From Skermania sp. ID1734 (lineage in GTDB: Bacteria > Actinomycetota > Actinomycetes > Mycobacteriales > Mycobacteriaceae), in contig NZ_VLIY01000008.1 in the NCBI RefSeq assembly GCF_007489285.1, positions 1-64,000 of the forward strand: a stretch of DNA of 64,000 nucleotides, written 5' to 3'. Positions 38,636 through 47,702 of the stretch are shown here, piece by piece. Numbering within the stretch: position 1 is the stretch's first letter; every line of letters starts with the position of its first letter. The position numbers and the translations under genes were made by a program. Under the pieces are notes generated by a model that was not told the DNA's origin, did not search any database, and worked only from the letters and a program-made list of their open reading frames with translations.

Positions 38636-40792
38636 TCAGCGCTCGGCGGCATAGGCGGCCAGCGCCGCGACCTGCTTCGGATCCAGTGACGGACGCACGG
38701 TCGCGCGAGCCGCGGCGACATCGGCGGCCGTGACGTCGGCGGCATCCACATTGCGTCGCATGGCCGACAGCGCGGCCTCGCGTAACAGGGCCGCGCAATC
38801 CGCGGCCGAGTAGCCGTCGAGATCCTCGGCCAGCGCATCGAGGTCGACGTCCGCGGCCAGCGGCACCGACTTGCCGGCCGTCTGCAGGATCTGTTTGCGT
38901 GCGGCCGCGTCTGGCGGCGGAACGAACACCAGTCGCTCCAGCCGGCCCGGGCGGAGCAGCGCCGGGTCGATCAACTCCGGGCGGTTGGTGGCGCCGAGCA
39001 CGACGACGTCGCGCAGCGGTTCCACGCCGTCGAGTTCGGTCAGCAGCGCGGCGACCACCCGGTCGGCCACCCCGGAATCCGAACTCTGCCCGCGCCGCGG
39101 GGCGAGTGCATCCACCTCGTCGAGAAAGATCAGCGACGGCGCGGAATCCCGCGCGCGAGTGAACAACTCTCGTACCGCACGCTCGGACGCGCCGACCCAC
39201 TTGTCCAGGAGTTCCGCACCCTTCACCGAATGCACACTGAGCTGACCGGAACTGGCCAGCGCGCGCACGAGAAACGTCTTGCCGCACCCCGGCGGGCCGT
39301 ACAGCAGGACGCCGCGCGGCGGTTGCACGCCCAATCGCGCGAACGAGTCCGGGTGCCGCAGCGGCCACAGCACCGCCTCGGTCAGTGCCTGTTTGGTCTC
39401 GGCCATGTCGCCGACATCGTCGAGCGTCAGACTGCCGATGGACAGTTCCTCCGACCCCGCGCGCGACAGCGGCCGGATCACCTCGAGAGCGCCGAGCAGG
39501 TCATCCTGGTCCAACTGGGGTTTCTCGTGGGTGCGACTGGCCCGTGCGGCAGCTCGCAAAGCGGCCTCCCGGCAGAGCGCGGACAGGTCGGCGACCACGA
39601 AACCAGGTGTGCGTGCGGCGATGTCGACGAGGCGCAGCTCCCCGGTCGGCACAGAGCGAAGCAGCGACTCGAGCAGCGCCTTGCGCGCGGCCGCGTCGGG
39701 CAGGCCGATGCTCAACTCACGGTCGCAGATTTCCGGCTCGCGCAGCCTGTCGTCGACGTCGTCGGGATGTGCGGTCGTGGCGATGAGGGCGACACCCGGG
39801 CGGGCGACCGCGGCGCGCAATTGATCCAGAATCAGCGTGGACACCGGCTCGGCGGCGGCCGGCAGTAGCGCGTCGATGTCGGTGATCAGCAGCACTCCGC
39901 CGGGTGCGGTTATCGCGGCGACCGCCTCACTCACCATGCGCAGCCGAGCGCCGATTTCCGACGCGCCGACGGTGGGCCCGTCCAGTTCGATCACGCGGCG
40001 ATCGGCGAGCACTGCACGCGCGAGCGTGGCCTTGCCCACCCCAGCGGGACCGGTGATCAGCACACCGAGCCGCGGCGACGCGCCCAACGTGCGCAGCAGC
40101 TCGGGTTCGTCGAGGGCGAGGCCGAGCCATTCCGTGAGCTTGGCTACCTGCGGGCCCATGGCCACCAGGTCCTCGACCGGGATCTCTGAAACATCGGGCG
40201 CCGCGGGCAGGGTGGGGGGTTCCGGCTCGGTGCTCGTGCCCGACTTCCACGACACCGCTGTGTTGGGCTGCACGCTCACGGGTGCGCCGACGGGATCGGT
40301 GGCCGTGACCGTCAGCAACTCCGAGGTCCACGCCACGCCGAAGGTGCGCGACAACGCCTGTGTCGCCGCGGATGTGCTGGTGCCCGGCCCCAGATCGCGC
40401 GGTAGCAGCGACACCGTGTCGCCCACCGACAGCACCTTGCCGAGCAGGGCCTGACGCAGCGTCACCGGTGAAATCGATTGGGTAGCAAGGGCGGAGCCGG
40501 ATACGGTCACCGACCGCCCGCCGTACACGGTCACCGGGGTCACCACCACGGTCGCGTCCTCTTTGATGGCGGCGTTGGACAGCGTGACGTCATCGAGCAA
40601 GGCGACGCCGGTCGGCGTTCCGGGCGGCGCGAGGGCAGCGACGGCGGCAGTGCGGCGCGCGCCGATGAGTGCGATGCCGTCCCATTCGCGCAGGCCGAGC
40701 GCGGTGAGCGCTTCCGGGTGTAGCCGCACAACCCCGCGCCGGGTGTCGGCGGCCAAGGAATTCAGCCGGGCTGTCAGGGCAAGTTCGGGCAT
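38636..40792 (-). CDS. CDC48/VAT-like double AAA+ ATPase
   Basis: ATPase of 718 aa: an N-terminal double-psi-barrel-like region (RLNSLAADTRRGVVRLHPEAL) and two AAA+ modules. Module 1 has Walker A GPAGVGKAT but a Walker B reading LLITDIDAL, without the catalytic Glu. Module 2 is complete, with GPPGCGKT, LIFLDEVDALAPRRG and an arginine finger region DRVVAALLTELDG...RPELIDPALLRPGR. It should unfold or remodel protein complexes. It lies between pssA (7 nt upstream) and mnhA (115 nt downstream) on the same strand. The equivalent locus in M. tuberculosis is Rv0435c as I recall it. Confidence 0.92.
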   Translation of the reverse strand: MPELALTARLNSLAADTRRGVVRLHPEALTALGLREWDGIALIGARRTAAVAALAPPGTPTGVALLDDVTLSNAAIKEDATVVVTPVTVYGGRSVTVSGSALATQSISPVTLRQALLGKVLSVGDTVSLLPRDLGPGTSTSAATQALSRTFGVAWTSELLTVTATDPVGAPVSVQPNTAVSWKSGTSTEPEPPTLPAAPDVSEIPVEDLVAMGPQVAKLTEWLGLALDEPELLRTLGASPRLGVLITGPAGVGKATLARAVLADRRVIELDGPTVGASEIGARLRMVSEAVAAITAPGGVLLITDIDALLPAAAEPVSTLILDQLRAAVARPGVALIATTAHPDDVDDRLREPEICDRELSIGLPDAAARKALLESLLRSVPTGELRLVDIAARTPGFVVADLSALCREAALRAAARASRTHEKPQLDQDDLLGALEVIRPLSRAGSEELSIGSLTLDDVGDMAETKQALTEAVLWPLRHPDSFARLGVQPPRGVLLYGPPGCGKTFLVRALASSGQLSVHSVKGAELLDKWVGASERAVRELFTRARDSAPSLIFLDEVDALAPRRGQSSDSGVADRVVAALLTELDGVEPLRDVVVLGATNRPELIDPALLRPGRLERLVFVPPPDAAARKQILQTAGKSVPLAADVDLDALAEDLDGYSAADCAALLREAALSAMRRNVDAADVTAADVAAARATVRPSLDPKQVAALAAYAAER

Positions 40793-40799
40793 GGGCCGC

Positions 40800-41798
40800 T
40801 CAGGCGGCGGGAATGTCGGTTGGCCGTCGCGAGCGGGGGGCTCCGGGCCGGCGCAGACCCAGCCGCGCGGCGGAGCGCCGACCCGGTTGACGTCGGGTCG
40901 CGCGCCGCTCCGCGCGCCGTTCCGACGGCTTGTAATCCCAGGTCTCCGGGCGAGCGGCCACCCACCGCTGCGACCGAACGGCGAACGGAATGTGTGCGAG
41001 ATAGAGCAGCACCAGCACGATCAGCAGGGTGAAGGGATAGGTGACCAGCGCGGCCGCTGCCAGCGCGACCAACACCAACAATCCCGCGGCCGCCTGCGGT
41101 GGCACCGACACCGACTTCATTGCCAGGGTTGGGACCGTGCTCACGATCAGCGCGGCCGCGAACAGCATCCACCCGGCCACGGCATAGAACGACGACCACC
41201 AGCCATCGCCCCATTGCTGCACCAGCGCGATCGGCAGCAACGCGGTCAGCGCGCCAGCGGGTGCCGGAACGCCCACGAAATAGTCGCGGGCGTAGCTCGG
41301 CCGGGTGTCGTCGTCGAGAAGCGCATTGAACCGGGCCAGTCGCAACACGATGCTCACGGCGTAGACCAGCGCGATGATCCAGCCGCCGCTACTGCCGTGC
41401 AGCAGAGTCGTGTAAAGCACGAGAGCCGGCGCAACGCCGAACGAGATGGCATCCGCGAGCGAGTCGAGTTCGGCGCCCATCCGGCTGGTGGCGTCGAGCA
41501 GCCGCGCGAGGCGGCCGTCGAGAGTGTCCAGAATTGCCGTAGCGGCGATCATCGCCACCGCCAGGCCGAGCTGATTGTCGAGCGCGAACTTGACCGCCGA
41601 GAGTCCGCCGCACAACGCGAGGATGGTGACCATGCTCGGCAGCAGTCGTACCGGCCGATAACGCAACGACTTCTCGCCGGCCGTCTTGATCGACGGCTTC
41701 GGCGATCCGGTCTTGGTGGTCATGCCCTTGGATGTCACGGATTTGGAACTCATGGTCTTCGGCGTCATCGGCTTGGAAGTCGTTGCTCTGGTGATCAC
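40800..41798 (-). CDS. pssA: CDP-diacylglycerol-serine O-phosphatidyltransferase
   Basis: Makes phosphatidylserine from CDP-diacylglycerol and serine. The 332-aa membrane enzyme has the CDP-alcohol phosphotransferase motif [13 protein letters not shown]...[10 protein letters not shown] and about eight helices. Residues 6-35 are a soluble N-terminal tail made of six pentads with Lys at every fifth position (9, 14, 19, 24, 29, 34). The C-terminus is very basic ([15 protein letters not shown]). GTG 41798 overlaps the psd stop as GTGA, coupling the two consecutive enzymes of phosphatidylethanolamine synthesis. Confidence 0.94.
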   Translation of the reverse strand: MITRATTSKPMTPKTMSSKSVTSKGMTTKTGSPKPSIKTAGEKSLRYRPVRLLPSMVTILALCGGLSAVKFALDNQLGLAVAMIAATAILDTLDGRLARLLDATSRMGAELDSLADAISFGVAPALVLYTTLLHGSSGGWIIALVYAVSIVLRLARFNALLDDDTRPSYARDYFVGVPAPAGALTALLPIALVQQWGDGWWSSFYAVAGWMLFAAALIVSTVPTLAMKSVSVPPQAAAGLLVLVALAAAALVTYPFTLLIVLVLLYLAHIPFAVRSQRWVAARPETWDYKPSERRAERRATRRQPGRRSAARLGLRRPGAPRSRRPTDIPAA

Positions 41799-42508
41799 GG
41801 CAACTCGGCCAACACGGTTTCCGCGCCGACCGCTCGTTGCCCCCGTTCCACCAGCAGCGTGGTGCCGGCGGGAAAGTAGGTATCCACCCGCGAGCCGAAT
41901 CTGATCAGCCCGTAGGTTGCCCCGATCGGCAGCCGGTCGCCTACGGTGGCCTCGCACACGATCCGTCGCGCGAGCAGGCCGGCAATTTGGACGACGACCA
42001 GTTGGTGGCCGGTCGGCGTCTGCAGCAGCATGCTGTTTCGCTCGTTGACGGCACTAGCCTCGGCGAGGTCGGCGGAGAGGAACTGGCCGCGCTCGTACGC
42101 AACAGCGCGGACGGTTGCGGTGACCGGCGAACGCTGGACGTGCACGTCGAGGACCGACAGAAAAATGCTGACCCGCGGCAGCGGCGTGTCACCGAGGCCG
42201 ATCTCCGGCGGCGGAACGGCACTGTCGACCAGCGCGATCTGGCCGTCGGCCGGGGCAACCACCACGTTCGGCCGGGTCGGCGGAACGCGGTTTGGGTGCC
42301 GGAAGAACCCCGCCGAAGCTCCCGCAGCGAGCAGCGCGGCGCGCCGAATCCACTTGCGTCGACGGCCTAAGACCGCGACGGCGAGCGGCGCGGCGACGAA
42401 CGGCACACCCGCCCGGTGCAGCGGCGGGATGTGTTCGCGGACGAGTTCGACAACGTGCCCGACACCCGAGTGCTCGGGAGTGCCGGGAGGGATTGGTCGG
42501 CGGGCCAC
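41795..42508 (-). CDS. psd: Phosphatidylserine decarboxylase (proenzyme)
   Basis: Converts phosphatidylserine to phosphatidylethanolamine. The 237-aa product has a membrane-associated N-terminus ([10 protein letters not shown]), [31 protein letters not shown] and the self-cleavage site RFGSRVD, where the Ser of GS becomes the pyruvoyl group. GTG 42508 gives an N-terminus ARRPIPPG that matches the remembered M. tuberculosis start and has GAGGAG just upstream. GTG 42550 is possible, but a TAAGGT hexamer next to it would start transcripts downstream of it. Confidence 0.94.
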   Translation of the reverse strand: MARRPIPPGTPEHSGVGHVVELVREHIPPLHRAGVPFVAAPLAVAVLGRRRKWIRRAALLAAGASAGFFRHPNRVPPTRPNVVVAPADGQIALVDSAVPPPEIGLGDTPLPRVSIFLSVLDVHVQRSPVTATVRAVAYERGQFLSADLAEASAVNERNSMLLQTPTGHQLVVVQIAGLLARRIVCEATVGDRLPIGATYGLIRFGSRVDTYFPAGTTLLVERGQRAVGAETVLAELP

Positions 42509-42736
42509 AGGCTCCTCTTGGCGTCGAGATATAGCGGCTTGATCGTTCACACCTTACGGGAACTGACCGACCCCCGAGCGCGCCCTAAGCAGGTTCTGCA
42601 GAGAAAGGCGGATGCGCCGGTTTGTAGCGACACCGCAGCCATACACCCTAAAATATGAGGGTGGCTCAGTTCTCGGTCTGTGGGCCGTCTCGGTAGGCTG
42701 CATTCGGATCGGTCATCGCCTCGAAGGAGACACCCC

Positions 42737-43768
42737 ATGCCAGCTCAGATCGCGTCAACTCAGGGAGTCGAGCACACGCGGATGCTGGGTTTGGGCGTCT
42801 ATCGCCCCCGCCGTGTCGTGCCGAACTCGGAGATCGTCGACGCGATCAATTCGAGTGACGAGTGGATCAAGACGCGGTCGGGCATCGAGACGAGGCGCTT
42901 CGCCGAGGAAGACGAGACGATCATCGGCATGAGCGTCGAGGCGAGCCGCCGAGCGCTGGACGCCGCGGGACTCGCGCCGGACCAGATCGACTGCGTCATC
43001 GTGGCCACCTCGTCGCGACTGGTCCTCGGGCCGGCGGCGGCGCCGCAGGTCGCCACCCAGCTGGGGATGAACGATTGCGCTGGATTCGACCTCGCGGCGG
43101 GGTGCTCCGGGTTCGATCACGCGCTCGCGGTTGGCTCGGACATGATCCGGGCCGGGACCGCCCGCCACGTGCTGGTGATCGGGGTCGAACGGCTGTCTGA
43201 TCTGCTCGATCGCGCGGACCGGACGTGTGCGTTCATCTTCGCCGACGGTGCGGGTGCGGTCGTGGTCGGACCGTCGGACGAGGTCGGCATCGGCCCGGTC
43301 GCCTGGGGTTCCGACGGCAGTCAGTGGCACGCGATCCGCCAGGACAAAGACTTCGGCACCTACTTCGACGAGGTCGCCAACAACGCCGAGCGGCCGGAAC
43401 GGCCCTACATTCGGATGGAAGGCACCGCTGTCTTCCGCTGGGTCGTGTCGTTCCTGGAGAAGGCGTGTCACGCGGCCGTCGACAAGGCCGGGCTGACCAT
43501 GGAAGACCTCGACGTGCTCGTTCCGCACCAGGCGAACCTGCGCATCACCGATGTGCTGGTCCGGGCGCTGAAATTGCCGCCGAACATCATCGTGGCCAAG
43601 GACATCATCGAGTCCGGCAACGCCTCGGCCGCCTCGATCCCGATGGCGATGGAACAACTCCTCGCCAGTGGGCAGGCCAAGCCGGGCCAGACCGCGTTGC
43701 TGATGGGCTTCGGTGCTGGCCTGGCCTATGCCGGGCAGGTGGTCAAGCTGCCGCCGATCTCGAACTGA
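42737..43768 (+). CDS. fabH: Beta-ketoacyl-ACP synthase III (FabH)
   Basis: Condenses acyl-CoA with malonyl-ACP to start or link fatty-acid synthesis; in mycobacteria FabH connects FAS-I and FAS-II. The 343-aa thiolase-fold enzyme has the triad Cys123 (AAGCSGF), His264 (VPHQAN) and Asn295 (ESGNASAAS). ATG 42737 has GAAGGAGA 6 nt upstream. It is divergent from psd across about 230 bp and convergent with the SRPBCC gene. Remembered M. tuberculosis fabH lies elsewhere, so this may be a relocated copy or paralogue. Confidence 0.93.
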   Translation: MPAQIASTQGVEHTRMLGLGVYRPRRVVPNSEIVDAINSSDEWIKTRSGIETRRFAEEDETIIGMSVEASRRALDAAGLAPDQIDCVIVATSSRLVLGPAAAPQVATQLGMNDCAGFDLAAGCSGFDHALAVGSDMIRAGTARHVLVIGVERLSDLLDRADRTCAFIFADGAGAVVVGPSDEVGIGPVAWGSDGSQWHAIRQDKDFGTYFDEVANNAERPERPYIRMEGTAVFRWVVSFLEKACHAAVDKAGLTMEDLDVLVPHQANLRITDVLVRALKLPPNIIVAKDIIESGNASAASIPMAMEQLLASGQAKPGQTALLMGFGAGLAYAGQVVKLPPISN

Positions 43769-43778
43769 TCGGGCGGAA

Positions 43779-44234
43779 TCACACCGCCGCTTCGACCGAT
43801 TGCTTGATCTTGGCGAGCGACTCGTTCATGCCCTGCACCAGCATCTTTTCGAAGCGTTCCTCGCCCCCCAGCGTCTTCTCGACGGTGAAGGTGGAGATCC
43901 AGGACAACCCGTTGGGGGTCTCGCGCCGTTCGATCAGTTTCGTCCCGGTCGCGGTGGGTTCCAGTTCGTAGGACCAGATCGAGCGGTTCGTGTCGACCTT
44001 GAAGGCCACCGCCTTGTTCGGGTCGAACCGGACAACCTGGGCCGTCGTCGGCCAGAATTTCCAGCCGTCCCGGTTGATGTTCAGGGTGCGCGCACCCTCG
44101 CGTACCTGACCGGGGATGAACATTTTGCGGCACTGGGGGCTCCATTCCGGCATGCGCCGCAGGTCGGAAACCACCGCCCAAACCTTCTCGGGACTGGCGT
44201 CGATGTCGATGCTCGCTTCAAGGGTGTTCGTCAT
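43779..44234 (-). CDS. SRPBCC/polyketide-cyclase-like family protein
   Basis: Soluble protein of 151 aa with the START-like fold: IDIDASPEKVWAVVSDLRRMPEWSPQC at the N-terminus, then alternating strands and a long C-terminal helix (EERFEKMLVQGMNESLAKIKQSVE). Such proteins bind hydrophobic ligands or act in lipid or polyketide chemistry; none can be specified. ATG 44234 lies 6 nt after TACGAT with no ribosome binding site. It is convergent with fabH, 10 bp apart. Confidence 0.85.
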   Translation of the reverse strand: MTNTLEASIDIDASPEKVWAVVSDLRRMPEWSPQCRKMFIPGQVREGARTLNINRDGWKFWPTTAQVVRFDPNKAVAFKVDTNRSIWSYELEPTATGTKLIERRETPNGLSWISTFTVEKTLGGEERFEKMLVQGMNESLAKIKQSVEAAV

Positions 44235-44240
44235 TTCCGC

Positions 44241-44246
44241 ATCGTA
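44241..44246 (-). promoter_or_regulatory. -10 element of the SRPBCC gene, leaderless geometry
   Basis: TACGAT fits TANNNT and ends exactly 6 nt before ATG 44234. Confidence 0.5.
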
Positions 44247-44354
44247 CTTCTTGCGTGAATTAACAATCTTCCCGCGAGTCTCACGGGCAACAGGTAACCG
44301 AGCAGGCATCATCAGCGATGAAAGTAGTGAAAACCTGACACGGAGCGATCGGTC

Positions 44355-44513
44355 ATGAAACTACATTCGATCCTGCGTCGCGGCCACGGACAACCCGTCC
44401 CGCTGCTCGAATCCGCCCGCATGCGTGGCAACCCGAAGTCGTGGTCCAGCGAGAAGCTCGAGCGACTGCTGACACCGCGCGAGATGGACATGGTGCTGCA
44501 TCACCGCGTCTGA
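44355..44513 (+). CDS. Candidate small protein, 52 aa, unknown
   Basis: ATG 44355 is preceded by GGAG at 9 nt and opens a frame of 52 codons ending at TGA 44513. The product starts MKLHSILRRGHGQPVPLLES and ends TPREMDMVLHHRV; it is basic, His- and Arg-rich, with no membrane segment or recognised domain. It ends 33 nt before the response-regulator/reductase fusion on the same strand. Support is the ribosome binding site and placement only; in GC-rich DNA a chance frame of this length is possible. Confidence 0.45.
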   Translation: MKLHSILRRGHGQPVPLLESARMRGNPKSWSSEKLERLLTPREMDMVLHHRV

Positions 44514-44535
44514 CGGTGCGGCCCGCGGGTGGGCA

Positions 44536-44541
44536 TACTTT
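44536..44541 (+). promoter_or_regulatory. Possible -10 element of the redox two-component cassette
   Basis: TACTTT fits TANNNT and ends 5 nt before GTG 44547. The intervening GAGGG is purine-rich but too close to act as a normal ribosome binding site. Confidence 0.35.
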
Positions 44542-44546
44542 GAGGG

Positions 44547-46226
44547 GTGACCTCAGCCGCTCCCGCGTCGATCAAGCCAGTCATCCTCAGCGTGGACGAC
44601 GATCCCGGTGTGTCCCGCGCGGTGGTGCGTGATCTGCGACGGCGGTTCGGCGGCGAATACCGAATCGTCCGAGCCGAATCCGGCGATCAAGCGCTCGAAG
44701 TGCTCCGTGACATCAAGCTGCGTGGCCAGCCGGTGGCCGTGATCGTCGCCGATTACCGAATGCCCGGCATGGACGGCATCGAATTCCTCGAGCAGGCCAT
44801 GGATCTGCACCCGTTCGCGCGCCGGGTCTTGCTCACCGCATATGCGGACACCAATGCGGCGATCGATGCCATCAACGTGGTGGACCTCGACCACTACCTG
44901 CTCAAGCCGTGGGATCCGCCCGAGGAAAAACTGTACCCGGTGATCGACGACCTACTCGCGGCGTGGTTGTCGGCGGACCACCGTCCGGTGACCGAAACCA
45001 AGATCGTCGGACACCGCTGGTCGGCGCGGTCCTCGCAGGTGCGGGAGTTTCTGGCGCGCAACCAGCTTCCGTATCGCTGGTACGTCTCCGACGAGGCCGA
45101 GGGCGCGCGCCTGCTGGAGGCCGCCGGGACCAACGCCGACCATTGCCCGGTGGTCATCACCACCGAAGGCCAAGCCCTGATCCAGCCGACGGACGCCGAA
45201 CTGGCCGCCCACGTCGGTTTGAATACCACCCCCGCCCAAGACTTTTACGATCTGATCGTCATCGGTGGCGGCCCGGCCGGCCTCGGCGCGGCCGTGTACG
45301 GCGCATCCGAAGGGTTGCGCACCGTGCTGGTCGAGCGCACGGCCACCGGCGGCCAGGCCGGCCAAAGTTCGCGGATCGAGAACTACCTCGGTTTCCCCGA
45401 TGGCGTTTCGGGCTCGCAATTAGCCGATCGCGCGCGTCGGCAGGCGACCAAGTTCGGCGCCGAACTGATCACCACCCGCGACGTGATCGGGCTGGAGGTC
45501 AACGGGTCGGCGCGGACCGTCCGCTTCGCCGACGGCGACACCCTCGACGCGCACACGGTGATCGTTGCCACCGGGGTGATGTACCGGCAGCACTCGGCCC
45601 CGGGGATCGACGAATTCACCGGGCGCGGTGTGTTTTACGGCTCTGCGATGACAGAGGCGCCGCGTTGCGCGAACGAGGATGTCTACATCGTCGGTGGCGC
45701 GAACTCGGCAGGGCAGGCGGCCGTGTACCTCTCGCGGCACGCCCGGTCGGTGACGATCGTGGTGCGCGCACCGTCGCTGCAGCAATCCATGTCGCACTAC
45801 CTGATTCAGCAGATCGCCGAGATCCCGAACATTCGCGTGCGTGCCTGCAGCGAGGTGATCGGCGTCGAGGGCGGCGACCACCTCGACCGGATCACCTTGC
45901 GCGACAATGCATCTGGCTCGACCGACAGCGTTGATGCCAGCTGGCTCTTTCTGTTCATCGGCGCCGCGCCGAACACCGACTGGCTCGACGGCGTGGTGCA
46001 ACGGGACGAGCGCGGTTTCGTGCTCGCCGGCCCCGACCTCATGCTCGACGGGGCGAAGCCGCGGGGATGGTCGCTCGACCGCCCGCCGCACCATCTGGAA
46101 ACCAGCGTGCCCGGGGTGTTCGTGGCCGGTGACGTACACGCCGAATCGGCCAAGCGGGTCGCCTCCGCAGTGGGAGAGGGAGCGATGGCAGTGATGTTGG
46201 TGCACCGATACTTGGCGCGGAGTTAG
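44547..46226 (+). CDS. Response regulator fused to thioredoxin-reductase-like flavoprotein
   Basis: A 559-aa fusion. Residues 10-135 are a receiver domain with acidic pocket VDDDPG, phospho-acceptor Asp69 (VADYRMPG), Thr97 and Lys120. From about residue 230 a thioredoxin-reductase-like FAD/NAD(P)H unit follows (VIGGGPAGLGAAVY, SSRIENYLGFPDG, VIVATGV, IVGGANSAGQAAVYLS, GVFVAGDV). The place of the redox-active CxxC reads GVFYGSAMTEAP, so the usual dithiol is absent. The region between (140-225) resembles a degenerate thioredoxin-like domain. Its partner kinase starts 12 nt downstream. The output is thus probably enzymatic or NAD(P)H-sensing rather than DNA binding. Confidence 0.92.
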   Translation: MTSAAPASIKPVILSVDDDPGVSRAVVRDLRRRFGGEYRIVRAESGDQALEVLRDIKLRGQPVAVIVADYRMPGMDGIEFLEQAMDLHPFARRVLLTAYADTNAAIDAINVVDLDHYLLKPWDPPEEKLYPVIDDLLAAWLSADHRPVTETKIVGHRWSARSSQVREFLARNQLPYRWYVSDEAEGARLLEAAGTNADHCPVVITTEGQALIQPTDAELAAHVGLNTTPAQDFYDLIVIGGGPAGLGAAVYGASEGLRTVLVERTATGGQAGQSSRIENYLGFPDGVSGSQLADRARRQATKFGAELITTRDVIGLEVNGSARTVRFADGDTLDAHTVIVATGVMYRQHSAPGIDEFTGRGVFYGSAMTEAPRCANEDVYIVGGANSAGQAAVYLSRHARSVTIVVRAPSLQQSMSHYLIQQIAEIPNIRVRACSEVIGVEGGDHLDRITLRDNASGSTDSVDASWLFLFIGAAPNTDWLDGVVQRDERGFVLAGPDLMLDGAKPRGWSLDRPPHHLETSVPGVFVAGDVHAESAKRVASAVGEGAMAVMLVHRYLARS

Positions 46227-46238
46227 GAGGACACCGCG

Positions 46239-47702
46239 ATGAGTTCCGAAATTCTTTGCGACCCGGCCGAACTGCGGGAACTGTTCCTCTTCGAGAAACT
46301 CGATGACGACCAGCTCGCCTGGCTGTGCCGGGACGGCCGGATCCAAGTGCTCGAACCCGGAAAGGTCTATGCCGAGGGCGAGCCGGCCACCTGCTTCTAC
46401 GTCCTGATGGATGGCGAGGTGGTGTTGACCAAGCTCTCTGGCGGCGAGGAAATCGAAACCACCCGAAGCGATCACAAGGGCGCCTACGCGGGCGCCTGGC
46501 AGAGCTACCTCGGTGACCGCGTCGAACAAAACTATGGCGCGTCGATGTATGTGACCAAGCCGTCGCGGTTCTTCGTGCTCGACGGCGGCACGTTCGCCCG
46601 GATGATCAACGAGTGGTTTCCGATGGCCGTGCATCTGCTCGAGGGCGTCTTCTACGGTAATCGCAATGCCCGGCAGATCATCGACCAGCGTGAGCGGTTG
46701 CTGGCCCTCGGATCGCTGTCCGCCGGACTCACCCACGAGCTGAACAACCCTGCGGCCGCAGCCGTTCGGGCGACGGCGTCGCTGCGCGAACGGGTGGCCG
46801 GGATGCGGCACAAGCTGGCCATGGTCGCCAAGGGCAAGTTCGACGCGGCCACCCTCGAGACGTTGATTCTGTTCCAAGAGGAGGCGGTCGCTCTAGTGGC
46901 CAAGGCCCCGACGTTGACGCCGATGGAGGAATCCGAGCGCGAAGACGAGATCGGTGACTGGCTCGACGACCATGGCATAAACGGCAGCTGGGATCTGGCC
47001 CCCAACTTCGTGCAAGCCGGTATCGACATCGACTGGCTGGAAAAGGTGTCCGGCACAGTGGGGGAGACGACCCCGGAAGTGTTGGAAGGCGCGATCCGGT
47101 GGCTGAACTACACGGTCGAGACCGAGCTGCTGATGAACGAGATCGCCGACTCCACCGCGCGCATCTTGACGTTGGTGGGCGCGGCCAAACAGTACTCGCA
47201 GATGGACCGGGCACCGTTCCAGGTGGTCGATGTGCATGAGTTACTGGACAGCACGCTCGTCATGCTCGCGCGAAAGATCGGCGACAACATCGAGGTGGTC
47301 AAGGACTACGACCGCAGCCTGCCTGACCTGCCGTGCTACGCAGCCGAACTCAATCAGGTGTGGACCAACCTGATCGACAACGCGGTTTCCGCGATGGCCG
47401 GTCGCGGCACGCTGACCCTACGGACCTATCGCGAAAACTATTGTGTGGCAATTGAAGTGTGCGACACCGGTCCGGGTGTACCGGAAGCGGTGCGCGACCG
47501 GGTCTTCGAGCCGTTCTTCACCACCAAGCCGGTGGGCGAAGGCACCGGGCTGGGACTGGACATCTCGTTCCGCATCGTCGTGAACAAGCACCACGGCGAC
47601 ATTCGTGTCGAATCCGAGCCCGGCAACACCCGATTCATTGTCCGCATACCGCTCACCCCGCCGAAGGAGCAGCGCGATGATCCAGCCGATTCCGGGGATT
47701 GA
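46239..47702 (+). CDS. Histidine kinase with N-terminal cyclic-nucleotide-binding-like domain
   Basis: Cytoplasmic sensor kinase of 487 aa. Residues 1-140 form a cNMP-binding (CRP-type) fold (LFLFEKLDDDQLAWL, GKVYAEGEPATCFYVLMDGEV). The H-box follows with His166 (SAGLTHELNNPAAAAV). An ATPase domain carries the N box NQVWTNLIDNAVSAM, G1 DTGPGVPEAV and G2 GEGTGLGLDIS. There are no membrane segments. GGAGGACA precedes ATG 46239. It lies directly after the response-regulator/reductase fusion and overlaps the UBP zinc-finger gene by 26 nt. Ligand could be cAMP/cGMP or another small molecule; not determinable here. Confidence 0.92.
   Translation: MSSEILCDPAELRELFLFEKLDDDQLAWLCRDGRIQVLEPGKVYAEGEPATCFYVLMDGEVVLTKLSGGEEIETTRSDHKGAYAGAWQSYLGDRVEQNYGASMYVTKPSRFFVLDGGTFARMINEWFPMAVHLLEGVFYGNRNARQIIDQRERLLALGSLSAGLTHELNNPAAAAVRATASLRERVAGMRHKLAMVAKGKFDAATLETLILFQEEAVALVAKAPTLTPMEESEREDEIGDWLDDHGINGSWDLAPNFVQAGIDIDWLEKVSGTVGETTPEVLEGAIRWLNYTVETELLMNEIADSTARILTLVGAAKQYSQMDRAPFQVVDVHELLDSTLVMLARKIGDNIEVVKDYDRSLPDLPCYAAELNQVWTNLIDNAVSAMAGRGTLTLRTYRENYCVAIEVCDTGPGVPEAVRDRVFEPFFTTKPVGEGTGLGLDISFRIVVNKHHGDIRVESEPGNTRFIVRIPLTPPKEQRDDPADSGD

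Noticed and set aside
44412-44440. tRNA or sRNA in the gap before the redox cassette
   Set aside because: No cloverleaf or T-loop pattern was found; no tRNA signature was seen anywhere in the window.
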